Source: Lunularia cruciata (lineage: Eukaryota > Streptophyta > Marchantiopsida > Lunulariales > Lunulariaceae). From it: 64,000 nt of DNA. The translations under genes were made by a program, and so were the position numbers. Position 1 is the first letter of the stretch; the number at the start of each line of letters is the position of its first letter. Below are positions 10,661 to 22,185 of the stretch, piece by piece. The notes beneath the pieces were generated by a model. That model saw nothing but the letters and a program-made list of their open reading frames with translations, ran no database searches and was not told where the DNA came from. The stretch is taken from the NCBI GenBank assembly GCA_948567375.1, contig OX419755.1, positions 77,708,931-77,772,930 of the forward strand. Direction: 5' to 3'.

Positions 10661-11422
10661 TGTAATACCAATAGCTAAATAGATGATCTAGACATGAAAT
10701 TTGGTTTGGTAACATCTAGAAGGATGTTATACATGATGGAATAAGTAGATAAGCTAGAGTTATCACCAAAAGAGTACTTCTACTAATAGGCCAGAAACAT
10801 GCTTGGAAACTTTAGAATCAATAGCTAGGCATATGACCTAAAGGTGAAACTTGGGGTGGTGACATCTGGAAGGATGTTACACATGATGGAGAATGTAGAT
10901 CAGATAGAGGTATCACTAGAAGAGCACTCCTACTAATAGAGTAGAAGCCAAAATAGGCCTGAAAACTTTAGAGGCAATTTTGGAGGCCTAAACATATGAA
11001 TTAGGCCTCAAAAATGTGCATATTCACTCCTTCCCCCCCCCCCCCCAAACAAAGGAAAGGTTGGCCTTCCCTCCCCCTTGGTTTGCCTTACCAAGAGCTT
11101 TCCAATGGTACCTCACCCATGTGATTTTGAGATTCCTACAAGAATATTCCCTAAAAGATCCTTTAGTCAAAGCCTATTTGACCAACCAGATGGGACCAAA
11201 ACCGACATGTCACCCATCTAAGCAAGTAATCAAAGGGTGGAGCTTGCTGACATGTCACCTATCCGTGTACCTAATCCTATGGTAGAGCTTCATTGGAAGA
11301 GATCCTGCTTGGCTATATAATAAAGAGAAGGTGCTCCTTTGGAACATCAAAGGATTGAGTGTGAAATTTGTGTTTTCTCTCTTGTATCTCTCTTGAAGAG
11401 TTCTTGTCCTTGGAGTGTTACA
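10661..11422 (+). mobile_element. 3' LTR of the chromovirus (762 bp)
   Basis: It starts TGTAATACC and ends GTGTTACA. Two homologous LTRs occur in the window (61617-62347 plus; 57125-58112 minus). It contains a TATA box (CTATATAATAAAG, 11313-11325) about 100 bp from the 3' end. A 14-C homopolymer (11033-11046) sits in a short spacer that is CCCCC in the solo copy. Confidence 0.85.
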
Positions 11423-11429
11423 ATAAAAT

Positions 11430-12960
11430 GCCTACCCCTCTACACCAGATTGGTAGAGATGTCTATCTATATGCCAAATCCTCTATCATACACTCAAATG
11501 TCCTTGGTCCAATGATATCACCAAGACACCCATAATCCTCCTATCAAATGCTCTTAGATATGATAAGAAGGTCATAAAAGGGAGAAATGTGCAAAGAAGG
11601 CAAGTTGGTCTCTGAGCAATCCTAGAGGAAAGTATACCAAATGCCATGTGTGGATCTCCTAGTAGAGAGAGGTCATCCACATGAAGAATATCCTCTGCAA
11701 GGGCTACGTCTAAGAAGCTTGTGACAAAATCCTCAAATCCTATTGGCACTCCAAGAATATATAGGCCAATTATAAATACAATGCACCCTTTTGGAAGTTG
11801 GAAGTGAGGAGGAATACCTAAAGGGGACCATGGTCTACACTTTGATACCTTGATTCTCAAGCTTACAAGATAAAGCTCAATAGTCAAAGGCCTACCTAAT
11901 CTGATCTACATGGCCCACAAATGTGTGTATCATTTGCCAAGGAGCAAAAAACATAAGTGGCATGGCCAAAATAGTAAATAAGAGCGCTCTAAAGTAAGCC
12001 ATGGCAAATAAACATCTCCCTAAAGGATCTACTTATTGTATACAAATGACCAACTCCAAGACAATGATTCCTTCCTATAAGAAACCATGTTCTTAATAAA
12101 AGAAGAAGAAGAGCAAGTAGAAAGACCACATGAAAGGGATAAGACTCGTCGAGCATCCACAGACTTCCCTAAGCTCTCTAAAGATAGATGCAAGTGAGAC
12201 ATTATTTAAATCATTCTCAATATCCACCTTTAGAATAACCCATTCGGGATGGATATTTAGGAGTACTATAATGCGTAAAGATATAGCCTTACAACCTCCA
12301 TGTGTAGCAATACCAAATTGATGTGGATTGAGGTGCTATTGGAAGTGAGAGCAATGCTAAAGGACAATGGTATGGCTAACAAGATACAAAAAGACCTCCC
12401 TAATAACAATTGGTCTATTGGCTCTTGTGCTTTTCTCCATCACAAGGAGTCAACTGGCACTTAACACCTTACAAATTGATGTAGAAATCTCTCTCCTTGC
12501 TATTACTACAACTGCCTAAAATAGCTTGGTAAAACCACTAGAGGGACAATTTGGTTGGAAGCAATCTTTAAGATGCTCATATACCATCTTTGACAAATCT
12601 CTCAAGGAGAGGCATGGGGTAGTGCATAATGCTTGTGCAAAATGTGGTCTATCAATCATAAAAGCTGTTGAAGTTGATAAGCTAAGACCTCTAGTGGTAC
12701 TCCTTCTCTTGCAACATTGTAATGAGTGTAAGGAAGAGATAGTCTCATCAATTGGACTGGCCATAGACAAAGGGTGTAGGGCTCATGTTGCTCTATTATT
12801 ACTCTTTTGCTTTGTCCCAATATCCTACACCGTCATAACCAAGTGGAATAGTATCTTATAATTGAACCTATCTCCTATGACATGCATCTAATATAGACTC
12901 CACCTATAGGGTAGCCCAATCCCCCACTTGGAATTTATGAAATCTAGCAACCACTTCTCT
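11430..12960 (-). pseudogene. Non-LTR-type reverse transcriptase relic
   Basis: Read on the minus strand through shifting frames: NCPSSGFTKLF (about 12540), an L-x-S-x-LLVMEKS block (about 12440), HQFGIATHGGCKAI (about 12300), NIHPEWVILKVDIEN with the first catalytic Asp (about 12230), and IFRELREVCG (about 12160). Then SLANDTHICGP (about 11925-11945), where SLADDTHI is expected for the catalytic Asp pair. Then MTIELYLVSLRIKVSKCRPWS (11830-11887) and LLGDPHMAFGILS (about 11650). The block order matches a LINE-like RT of a type I know from plant genomes. Asn at 11929-11937 in place of the first Asp and many stops make it dead. Upstream coding continues to about 13560. Confidence 0.65.
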
Positions 12961-13312
12961 TTGTCCCTCCTCCTTTTCTAGTCTAACAAAGATACCATCA
13001 GGGGAGTAAGAGGAATAAGAACCACACTAACTCATTCATGGGAACACGAGCCAATCTATTAAGTGGTATGCAAAAGTCCTATATGTACTCATCATAGAAT
13101 GTATGAGAAAGTCTATGGAAACTAGAAATGTGTGTATAAGGAAACTAGTCTCAAATAACCCCAAAATACAACCCATTTGAGATGCTAGTCACGTCCACGA
13201 CTTGCTCGGTATCCTTGGGGCGGTCAATGAAGAGACAAACAAAGCATATGTAATCCCCAAGTGTCAATGATCTAGATGTGATTGCTTGCCTCACATGAAC
13301 ATCCCTAGTGGT

Positions 13313-13555
13313 CTAATCATAATCCTTGTGTATATTTCTAACATGAGCCTTTACTACTTGTGTGGTAAAGAGTTGATGGCACATTGGGCATGGTGTATCA
13401 TGAGCTACTCTATACAACCTCATATGGGACAGTGAAGCCATAACTAGCACAAGAATAATGATAATAACACATAGTGCTGCTTTCCATAGCTCCCCATGCC
13501 TACAAAGCCATAATCCACTCACACCTATCTCTTGTGAATATATGCTAAATCTCAA
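13313..13555 (-). pseudogene. N-terminal zinc-finger region of the same RT relic
   Basis: An 80-codon frame ends in a C2H2 finger (CPMC, then H-x4-H, 13328-13390), followed after a stop by RQAITSRSLTLGDYICF-like coding. It lies directly upstream of the RT relic on the same strand. A single C2H2/CCHC-type finger before the RT is usual in LINE-like polyproteins. Attribution to the same element rests on position and strand. Confidence 0.4.
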
Positions 13556-13559
13556 AATC

Positions 13560-15000
13560 TAAAAAACTATAAATTTTCATAATTTTCAATTTATATCTCC
13601 ATAATTTTCAAAATAAGTTCCAATAAAACTAAAATATGAAAACCAAGAAAATGAAATTGAAAATTCTTGACCCATCATTCTCATCATGAATTAATTATTC
13701 TAAACTCAAAAAAATCTAAATATATTCATATTTTTCTACTAGATTCTTTGTATCTTTCAATTTAGGTATCAAAAGAACTAAAATAAAAAAAGTGAAGAGG
13801 AACTACTCTCACTTGCGCGTAACAGGGGCTTTCGCTCTACAGTGAAATACGGGGCCAACAAATGGGTTTACTCATTTGCTACAAGCAAACATGCTCTAAA
13901 AATTCCAGAATTTCTCCTATCTCTCTCGTCCCCTCTCCCTCTCAAACGTCTCCCGATCCCACTTTTCCACTACTCCGCTTTTATACGATATGCACTTAAT
14001 ACAAAAAATAAGAAGTTAGTCTCCAAGACCTCGTTGCTTTTGGACACGGATTCCCTTACCTCTAAACCTTCAACCTTATTTCATCAAGTCACTTTCAGTC
14101 ATAAAATTAAATAGAATAAAAATATTGTCATTATAGTAAACTAATGCTAAGGATTTGGATTCCAAAGCCCTTAATCTGTTTACACGGAGATCAACGGAAT
14201 AGCTCAATAGGGTTACTCCAACTTAGTGATTATTTAAGAATGGTTTAATGGGATCTTTGTATACGTGGAGTAGCTTGGCCTCAAAGCTCCACTTAAATGA
14301 AATCTCCAAAGGTTGATAGATTTAGCATCCGCATCTATGATATTCACAATTCTCTTTTACTTAAACCGCATCCATCAATGCAGTTTCATACCATAAATTG
14401 ACATTTGAATCCGTTCACCATTTACCTTATCATCCTCATGTGTGCACCTTGTTTTTGGTGACTGCCTCGTAGTTCTTGGTGGTAATTTCTTGCTACCTAG
14501 TCCGGTATAAAAATTCAATTTGTCTAAATATTCTATATCCTTCAATATATATATTACATTTTTCTCTATTATAATATTTAAACAATGTTCTTGGTTTATC
14601 AATCCATTAATTTTTTAATTTTTTAATATTTATAATGCATGTTTTGAAAATTAGAATTTCTAAATAGTGTACTGGATGTTTATATCAAATTCACTCAGAA
14701 TAAATAATCTTTATACATAATATTTGCATTCTCTAATTCTCAAATATGTAGATTCATATCAATATTGAGAGTTAAATCCTGTGGGATACTATTGTGCTAT
14801 CTAAACACATACCGAGGTACCGTAAAGTCAATGGAAGAATTCTCCGTCCATTCTGTTAGTTTGAGAGGAGGGATCTCCATCCAATGCTCGAACGTTCTGT
14901 TGGTTTTGCTGCTGCGCGAATGTGGTGATCAGGAGGAGGGGACGCTGCCGCTGGTGGTGTTGTTGTCGGGTGGGGCTTACCTCTTATTCTGCAGCAGAGC
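13560..15000. other. AT-rich spacer without recognisable genes
   Basis: Long A/T runs, no coding frame of quality and no repeat matching elsewhere in the window. From about 14900 GC rises into the GA-rich leader of the deubiquitinase gene. Confidence 0.5.
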
Positions 15001-15159
15001 AGGTGTGCTCGCTCTTCTTCTCTCTTCTACGTTTTAGGAGTTTGGTCGAGAGGGAGCACAGCAGGGGTGTGTGGTCCGGGCTGGTCTTTGACATGTGCTT
15101 TTCGCTGCGTAGCGTCTTGGCCTACAACTGTTACTATAGTAGTGTGGCAGCTGCGAGCA

Positions 15160-15589
15160 CAAAAGGCGCTTTTGGAACTTGAGCGGGAGGAAGGAGAGGA
15201 CGAGTAGGAGCGAGGAGAAGATGGGAGAATCGGGGAGGAGGAAGGAAGTGGAGTAGTGTATGAGTGATTGGAGTATATCAGGAGAAGTTTGGTAGAGGTG
15301 GACGAGGAGTTTAGGGCGTGTGGCGATCGGAGGAAAGGTAGGGAAAGCGCAGGAAGAAGGACGGGGTGGAAGTGAATGCAAGGCACGGAAGGGAAGCAGG
15401 AGCAGAGAAGGGAGACGATGAAATATGAGCGGGAAGTGGCTGCGCAACTGTGAAAGCGGGATTCGGAAATATAAGGTAGGAAGGCAAGGAAGCAAGTGAA
15501 GGGTGAGGCGACGGTGAGATAGTGGGAATCGGTGGAAAGAGGGGACCGAAACGGAGGCGGTGGATCAAGGGATAGACGAGCAGATCTGG
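15160..15589 (+). promoter_or_regulatory. GA-rich leader and promoter region of the deubiquitinase gene
   Basis: A purine-rich plus strand (repeated GGAGGA, GAAGG and GAGGAG) precedes the ATG at 15590. GA/CT-rich 5' leaders are common in plant genes. The opposite-strand open frames here are by-products of this bias. The transcription start cannot be placed by eye. Confidence 0.35.
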
Positions 15590-18500
15590 ATGGGTGAGCA
15601 TGATGATGAGGAGCTGCAGAGGGCGTTTCGCATGAGCTTGCAACCTGTACCGGATGCAAAGCGCAGCAAGCCACGAGACAATGCTACGCTTTCCTCTCCT
15701 CCAGCCTCTCCTTCTTCGCCCACGGAGACCGCCGAAGCGAGAGATCGGCGGGCGCAGAGGGAGATTCTTGCAGCGGCAGCCGAGCAGAGGAGGACGAGGT
15801 CCATGGCTCGAGGGGGCTCCCCTGGCTTCATTGATCCTACTGTGTCATCTTCTTCTCAGGTCGACGCGGTCAGTGAACACCGCAGTCCCAGCAAAGGTGC
15901 CGCGCCAGTCCAAGATAGACTGCAAGGTCAAGCTAGTGTGAGAGAACTGGGTGAAAAAAGCGTCAGAGGAAAGAGACGGGTTGAATATGAACGACAACAG
16001 CTTCCATATCGTTTGGCGGAGCAGTTGCATACAATGGTGTTTGGGACGAATATGTCTAAGGACGTTCTTGCTCAGTGGTGTAATCAAGGATTTAGGTGCG
16101 TTCTTTGATCCTCCGGAGTAATTTTCAAAGTTGGTCTTCAAGTCATGGACTGCTGTAGCGCAGTCGTAGATAATCACCTTGGGCCAATCGGCTTGGTTTG
16201 TTGATGCCAGTATCCGAGTATCTCAAAAAATGAGTTGACGAAGATTGTGCAAGGGACCTTGAGTCATCATCTCCTGTAATGAAATCTAGTTTCCGGTTGG
16301 TAGGGTGGTTGGGTTACTCTGCTCCCACACTGAATTTTCCAGAATCTTGAATGGAAAGAACGGTGAACCCATGCTTGTTTTGAAGAACAAGTTTCCACAT
16401 TGTTTGTATTCATTTCATGATGACAATCACTGCATACGTTTCGACGCGAACGGGGAATACCACTTTTTCTGCAGGTGATAATTATTAGACAGTTGACTCT
16501 TGGACTTGGGACGGGGCCTACAGTTGTGATCTGAGGCTGTATTAGTACAACCCAGTGAAAATCTGTGTTACTTCTTCATATTCATCGGGAGCTCGGATCA
16601 GCTCTACGCAAACTCTTCAGATTATACCCAGATGGGGATGGGATTGTAGCTAAGGAATTCTGACTTGGCTCGCAAAATTTCACACATCTGACTGCTCCCC
16701 AATTGCAGCTCTGCTGGTCCATAGAGTATTGGTTCTAATAAACTGTAATAACTATGGTGTTAATAACCATGAATCACGCTGCGTAAGATGGAATTTTTGC
16801 TCTCAGTAGATAGTTTATGATTTGTGCACATTTTGTGCTTATGGGCCGAGAGAGGTGGAATCTAGTTTACATACTGGACTCTCGTGTAATTAGGAACATA
16901 TGCAAGTTACCTCCCGGGGTTAATGTTAGGGTAACCTCTCTTGCTCCCTTGAACGGGAATGGTGGATGTTCGTTTGACACTTGAGGTATGCGTTGAACTT
17001 TGATGTCTGTGCGTCGTTCCTTTGTCTGCGAAAGGTGGCCGACACCTGCCGTTAAGTCAAATAACGTTTGTCGGACAACCTAATTTGCTCCAGTTGATAT
17101 GTTATAATTTTGTTTGAACTCATTGTCTTCCCGCAGATTCAGTCCTGATCAGGAGACTTCTCTTGGATTGGTTCAACGAGAAGGTGGGCCTTGCGGAGTA
17201 CTTGCGCCAATACAGGTTACTGTTCGATTAAAACCTACTTCTAGATTTCTTGTGTTCTTTTACTGCTCCAAGCTCGTTTGTTGACGATAAACACAGGCCT
17301 TTCAGAGTTGCTGCTCTGTGTGTAAGATATTGGAACAAAGGGACATGTGTTAATCTATTTGCTCTTTTGCTGCAAATAACTCTACAGACGACATAATTCG
17401 TACATTCGGTACTTGTAGTGTTGCTATGTTTTCCCATTTGTTCCGATTGGTTGGAGCATGTGATTGATTCGTGTGAGAGGGACTTCTAAGGGGTGTTTGA
17501 ATAAGTATTATTAGGCGGTGAGTAGGGTTCTTGAGAAAGTACTGTTGAATTTATTATAGTTGCTGTAAACCCTGATTCTATCTTCTGCTTGGGCAGGCTT
17601 TAGTACTGAAGTACCTCCTATTTGTCCCGGAAGATGAGGCTGATGCTCAACTATTTGGGAACAGGGGCATCGTTGCATCTCATTCTGGCTTCTCCGAGAA
17701 GGCTAGTATCGGCGGTGAACCGCTTGATTCCAGACTTGTGTTCACTGACTCTCAAAGGACAAGGTAACTATTTTATGAATTGTGTAATTAGTACGTTAGT
17801 CAAACTCTGTCGCTTTTCTTTTTATCTTTGAGTTCAGTTTTAGTAAGAAGTTCGTAAATTATCCCTTAGCTGTCTGAAACTTCAATGTTCACGACTGCTT
17901 TCTGCAACTTTATTTCGAACTACTGCATGTCCCTCAATTGCATTTCTGATGATTCATCTGCAAGTAGTGGGACATTATCCTCGCCATCTGTAAAATGATT
18001 GAGAACATTGAAAGATTTTAGGTAAATTATTACTGAAACATATTAGGATCTTATGTCCTCGAATGTTTCACAGCTCTGACTTTCGCATTACTCTGCGTTA
18101 GTCGAAGTTTAAAGGGCGAAACTTCTTTTCCACTAATTACAGAATGGTGGTATAGGGCGTTAGTCCAGTCGATTAACAATGAGATAATGCAAGACGCTGC
18201 TTTTCTGAACGTTACAGCTGCTTGCACTAACAAGTACTTGCCTGCAGGTACATATTAATCACACCATTCTAGGCTTAGATAATCATCAAGGTTATTATGG
18301 TACTAACCCTCGTCTGAAGGCAAATGCATGTTTACCTCTCTATGTAACTGGCAGTTTATGAAGATTTGACGACGTTACTGTCAAATGTCAGAGTCAAGTC
18401 CAGTCAGACGTGGGTATGGAACTGGGTTGTTTACGACGGGTTCTGTATTCCATTACTCAATATAGGGCATTAGTCCGAGCGATGGGAGAGACGCTATGGA

Positions 18501-21500
18501 GAGCCGGTGGGAAGGAAGGAGCAATATTGGTATTTCTTGATATTCCTGGTTTTGCTGCAGAAGACATCTCCGAAGAGCAGGAGCAAGACGAGGTTCGTGT
18601 GCAATCTTGGTCCCTTGCTCCCGTGAATGTTGTAGTCGTTATCTGATCCACATCTCGGCTAACTTACGAATAGATTTCTTTCTTGAGTACCCCAAGTTAT
18701 GTGAACGATATAGGTCCCAGCTGTTCTTGCCAGGCACGACTTCTGCCATGTAGATTTCCAGAACAAGTATCTTCTTCTTGGTGGTTTACTGGAATGATTT
18801 CAGAATTTTTTCACTTCTAAGTAGTTGGAAGAATGTGCTTCATGCTGCCTCTCCTTTTGTGCGATCGAACTTCGGTGGAAGCACCTGTGAAATGGGAAGG
18901 GACGAGTGGTGATAATTGATCCTTGTGTGGTGGCATTTCAGATAGCAGCAAGAGCACTGGATGGTGTAGCCCTTGATTCAGTTGCGGAGTTTCATAGGCT
19001 AGTCAAAGTTTGCGCAGTGACGTCCATCTCCTCTCTTCATCTCCAGCTCCAGAATCTGCTTCCGGCATTTAGAAGTCGTATGGGCGCCCTCTTACTTCTA
19101 TTTTCAGTACTTCTATCGCGGGGCTTGGTATATATCCAATCTCTCTCTAAAGTAGGGATTTATTCAGGACCTCTTGTAGCGATAGTTCCATGCACCATCC
19201 ATGATTTTTCCCCTCTGAACTAGGTCAGACATAGGGCTTCTGTCAGTAGTAAGGCCTCATGGTTGTTTTAGTCAATACACTATGTCTAGATCTCCTGTTC
19301 TTCGAACGGCTTCTGCTCTCATTTCCTATGTCAGGCAGAAGTGTTTGTCTCGTGGTAATGCTTCCGAGTGGAATTTTTGGATCTGGTGTCATTTTGGTAG
19401 TCAAGGACCGTTTACCTCCAATGTCTTAGAAAAGTCAAGATTTACTGGCCACTTCTTGTACGTATAGCTCATTTACAGTAGTACATATCAAGATATCGTG
19501 GTTTCATAGAAATGTCCAATCTCAGTGTTATCTTTTGTCTTCTGCTGATTAACACGCAAGTTGCTCATATGCGCTTCTTTCAATGCAAATGTACAGTTCT
19601 TTGCGTGCTACACTAACGCTCGCACTGGGGTCCGCACCTCCCAATTCTAAATGAATAAATAAATGTATAACTCGAGTTTCTTTTCACAGGATGCCATACA
19701 ATCTGATCGGGATGATCCTGAGCAACCGCTCGTCACTCCCCCTTTTGGTCATGCATCACAGGTATATTTCTCAATTTTTTATAATGTCATGTTCTGTAGG
19801 CCAAATTTGGTACACGCAAATGTGAGCTGTTGGTGCTGTAATGGTTTAGTATTCAGACATGGAAGTCTAGGGTACATAATCATTAAATGGGCAAAGCCAC
19901 TCAATTTCTTTTCGCCAGACCATCAGGACAAATGCTAAAACTTCTGGATACGTGCTTAAGCACCATCTTGATCTCCATGGCCGGAGTCAAACTTACCTTC
20001 CCATCAAATCAAGCTTTGCCTCACCTGTCAGGAATAGCACTTACATGTCAGAGACGAAGATGCCGCTAGTTTAGAGTCTTGGGGTCCATAACGGAATCCA
20101 AAGATACAGACAACAGGACAAATTGGCTGTTGTTTACACCTTTTCGGACAGAGCTTTGAGGCTGCGGAAAGTATCTGATCATGAATCTTTAAGATTCTAA
20201 TCCGACGTTCCAGGAGAGACACGGTAGTCATTTTCCATCTAGACATCGGTCTCAGTTGGGTTGTTGTGATGGCGAATCTCTCAACTGGTCAGCTTGTTGC
20301 ACCAGTGAGGTAGGAAGCCATTCAAAAACATTAAACTCTTAAGTCATGCTAGCATTGCGAATAAAGTACCGACCTTTGCTCCGCATGGTTATAGAAAGGA
20401 AAGTTTTCCAGCTCTTCATTTGCCATGAACAATAGGTAGTAAACCAGCCAAAGGTGGGTTCTGGCTGTAAAAGAGCTTGGCTTTCCAAGTCTAATGGCCT
20501 ACTTTTTCTGGTCCAGGTTAACTAACTGGAGTGCTATATTCTGATCGCGACAAGAGTTGGTCCAAGTGTTCCCTATGAGGAACAATTCTTCCTCTCATTT
20601 CTGTAGGTGTTTCTCCACTTGCGCTTGTTTCCAGTGCTTGTAGCTACCTAGGCTTCCGTTTACTACTAATCTTATTTTCTCTTTTACATGCTTAGCGTGT
20701 AAGAGAAATCGATAAACACATTTGGCTAATTCGCCAGATGATTCTGTATCCAAGAAAGGCTACCCTTGCAACTTAAATGGTCTCACTCTAGCTTTGTTGT
20801 GATTGCAATATCTACGGGCTCGGGTCTATGTCTCCTTAGAGTTGGTCGATGTGCGAGCTTGTGTGGGGATGAACATATATTCTCCCAGGTCGAATCTTTT
20901 CAATCTTTACGCGAATTATTGTCTTGAACGGAACAAAGTTGGATAATGAAAGAGTTACTAGTCATCTAGATGATACATCTCAAAGAACGACTTGGAGCAG
21001 AACATTTTGCGCTTGAAGTCTCAGAAGAGTAAAATGAGGAAACTATACTGATTGACTTGGTGGATGCAGCCCGAAGGAAGCATGCGGCAATGCAAAGTTA
21101 CACTTCTTGTTGTTCAAATGTATCTATTCTGCTGAAGAGAATGCTCCTTGGCAGTCTCGGCGCATATAATGCACTTATTTTGGTATACTAAGCTCCAAAC
21201 TTAGAGCATGCTTATAATGCTGCACCACGTGGGTGTGAAACGGATTTCGCAATCCATTACTCAGTAATATGGCACTCATGCACGGGGCAGAGGCTGTAGA
21301 GACATCTTTTTTTCTCTATTGGGTTTTGCTGACGTGAATGGTTTGATAAGTGATACTATCCTCCTTGTTTTCTCCTATGGACAGGAAATTGTCAATCTAT
21401 TGCTGTGTGGACAAGCTGTACCCAATGTGTTTGATGGGAGCATGGACTTGGGCGGAGGAATGTGCTTGAAAGGGATACCCACGAGCGTGGAAGTTGGTTT

Positions 21501-22185
21501 TCTGACTCTTCTCGAGTCTCTCAACCTATGCAAAGTTGGTCAGCACCTAAAACGACCAAGATGGCCGATTTGGGTGGTCGGCAGTGAGTCACACTACACG
21601 GTCTTGTTTGCATTTACCACTTCAGTCCAGGACGAGAGTGATATTGAGGACAGAGAAGCAAGCATACGCCAAGCTTTTGACGCCCAAGATCAGAGTGGAG
21701 GGGGAGGCTTCATCAGTCTGGATGCTCTTCATCAGGTCTTGAGTGATCTTAATATTGACATGCCTCCGGATCTATTCAACAGCCTCTGCAGCAGTGACAT
21801 AGTCGTGTGGAATGATTTGTGGCAAGCTTTGTGCCAAGTGGAGAAGAGCAAAGGTGGCCTCCAAGACACGTCCACGTCTCTGGGCAAAAGACATTTTGAG
21901 CTTTATCACTTCAATGGAATCGCAAAGACTGTTGCCACTGTGGGGAATGTGACACGTCAGCGACCCAAGTTGACAATGCTACGAGTAACCGTTCCGCCGA
22001 AGTGGACTCCTGACACAGTCTTGGTTGAGGAATACAAGGCAGCGGCACAGGATGGCACGATCATGACCGACAGTGGAGCTGTGAAGGAAGAGCCCGCACA
22101 GCACGCGCCTCTTGTAGACTGCATTCGTACTCGGTGGCAACGTGCTTCCTGTAATTGGTCGAACGACGCACCAAGTATTGTGTGA
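15590..22185 (+). CDS. MINDY-3/4-family deubiquitinase (UIM, C-terminal EF-hand-like), seven exons, frameshift in exon 2
   Basis: Exons: 15590-16095, 17137-17217, 17597-17763, 18466-18592, 18942-19127, 19690-19761, 21385-22185; all introns are GT...AG. The product would be about 645 aa. Residues 2-17 form a ubiquitin-interacting motif (EELQRAFRMSLQ). The catalytic core starts at AEQLHTMVFG in exon 1; the nucleophile Cys is in GGPCG (codon 17194-17196) and the catalytic His in ESHYTVLF (codon 21592-21594). An EF-hand-like loop follows (FDAQDQSGGGGFI), then the conserved end VKEEP...PLVDCIRTRW. The family cleaves K48-linked ubiquitin chains. Exon 2 carries two extra bases (CTTCTCTCTTGG, about 17157-17168) between PDQET and LGLVQREGG. 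This shifts the frame and gives a stop at the start of exon 3. Family identity is certain; whether the shift is real or an assembly error is open. No in-frame ATG precedes 15590. Confidence 0.9.
18128..18247 (+). repeat. Exon-4-like echo in intron 3 of the deubiquitinase gene
   Basis: The junction TATAG|GGCGTTAGTCCAGTCGAT at 18151 matches the real exon 4 start (TATAG|GGCATTAGTCCGAGCGAT, 18461) in most bases. It reads ALVQSIN in the exon 4 frame. A donor-like GGTACA follows at 18247. Using it would put a stop just after the segment, so it is more likely a relic or poison exon than a productive alternative. Confidence 0.35.
21228..21306 (+). repeat. Second exon-4-like echo in intron 6
   Basis: ACGTGGGTGTGAAAC...TCCATTACTCAGTAATATGGCACT resembles the acceptor region of exon 4 (18408-18475: ACGTGGGTATGGAAC...TCCATTACTCAATATAGGGCATT). 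The similarity continues weakly to GAGAC. The AG of the acceptor is changed to AT, so it cannot splice as exon 4 does. It suggests a partial duplication of the exon 4 region. Confidence 0.4.

Noticed and set aside
15027-15674. Opposite-strand open frames up to 215 codons upstream of the deubiquitinase
   Set aside because: They arise from the GA-rich leader read in antisense; low-complexity Ser/Pro/Leu composition and no recognisable domain.
18156-18247. Functional alternative exon 4
   Set aside because: Using it with the visible donor leads immediately to a stop, and its sequence departs from the conserved family after about eight residues. Kept only as an echo.
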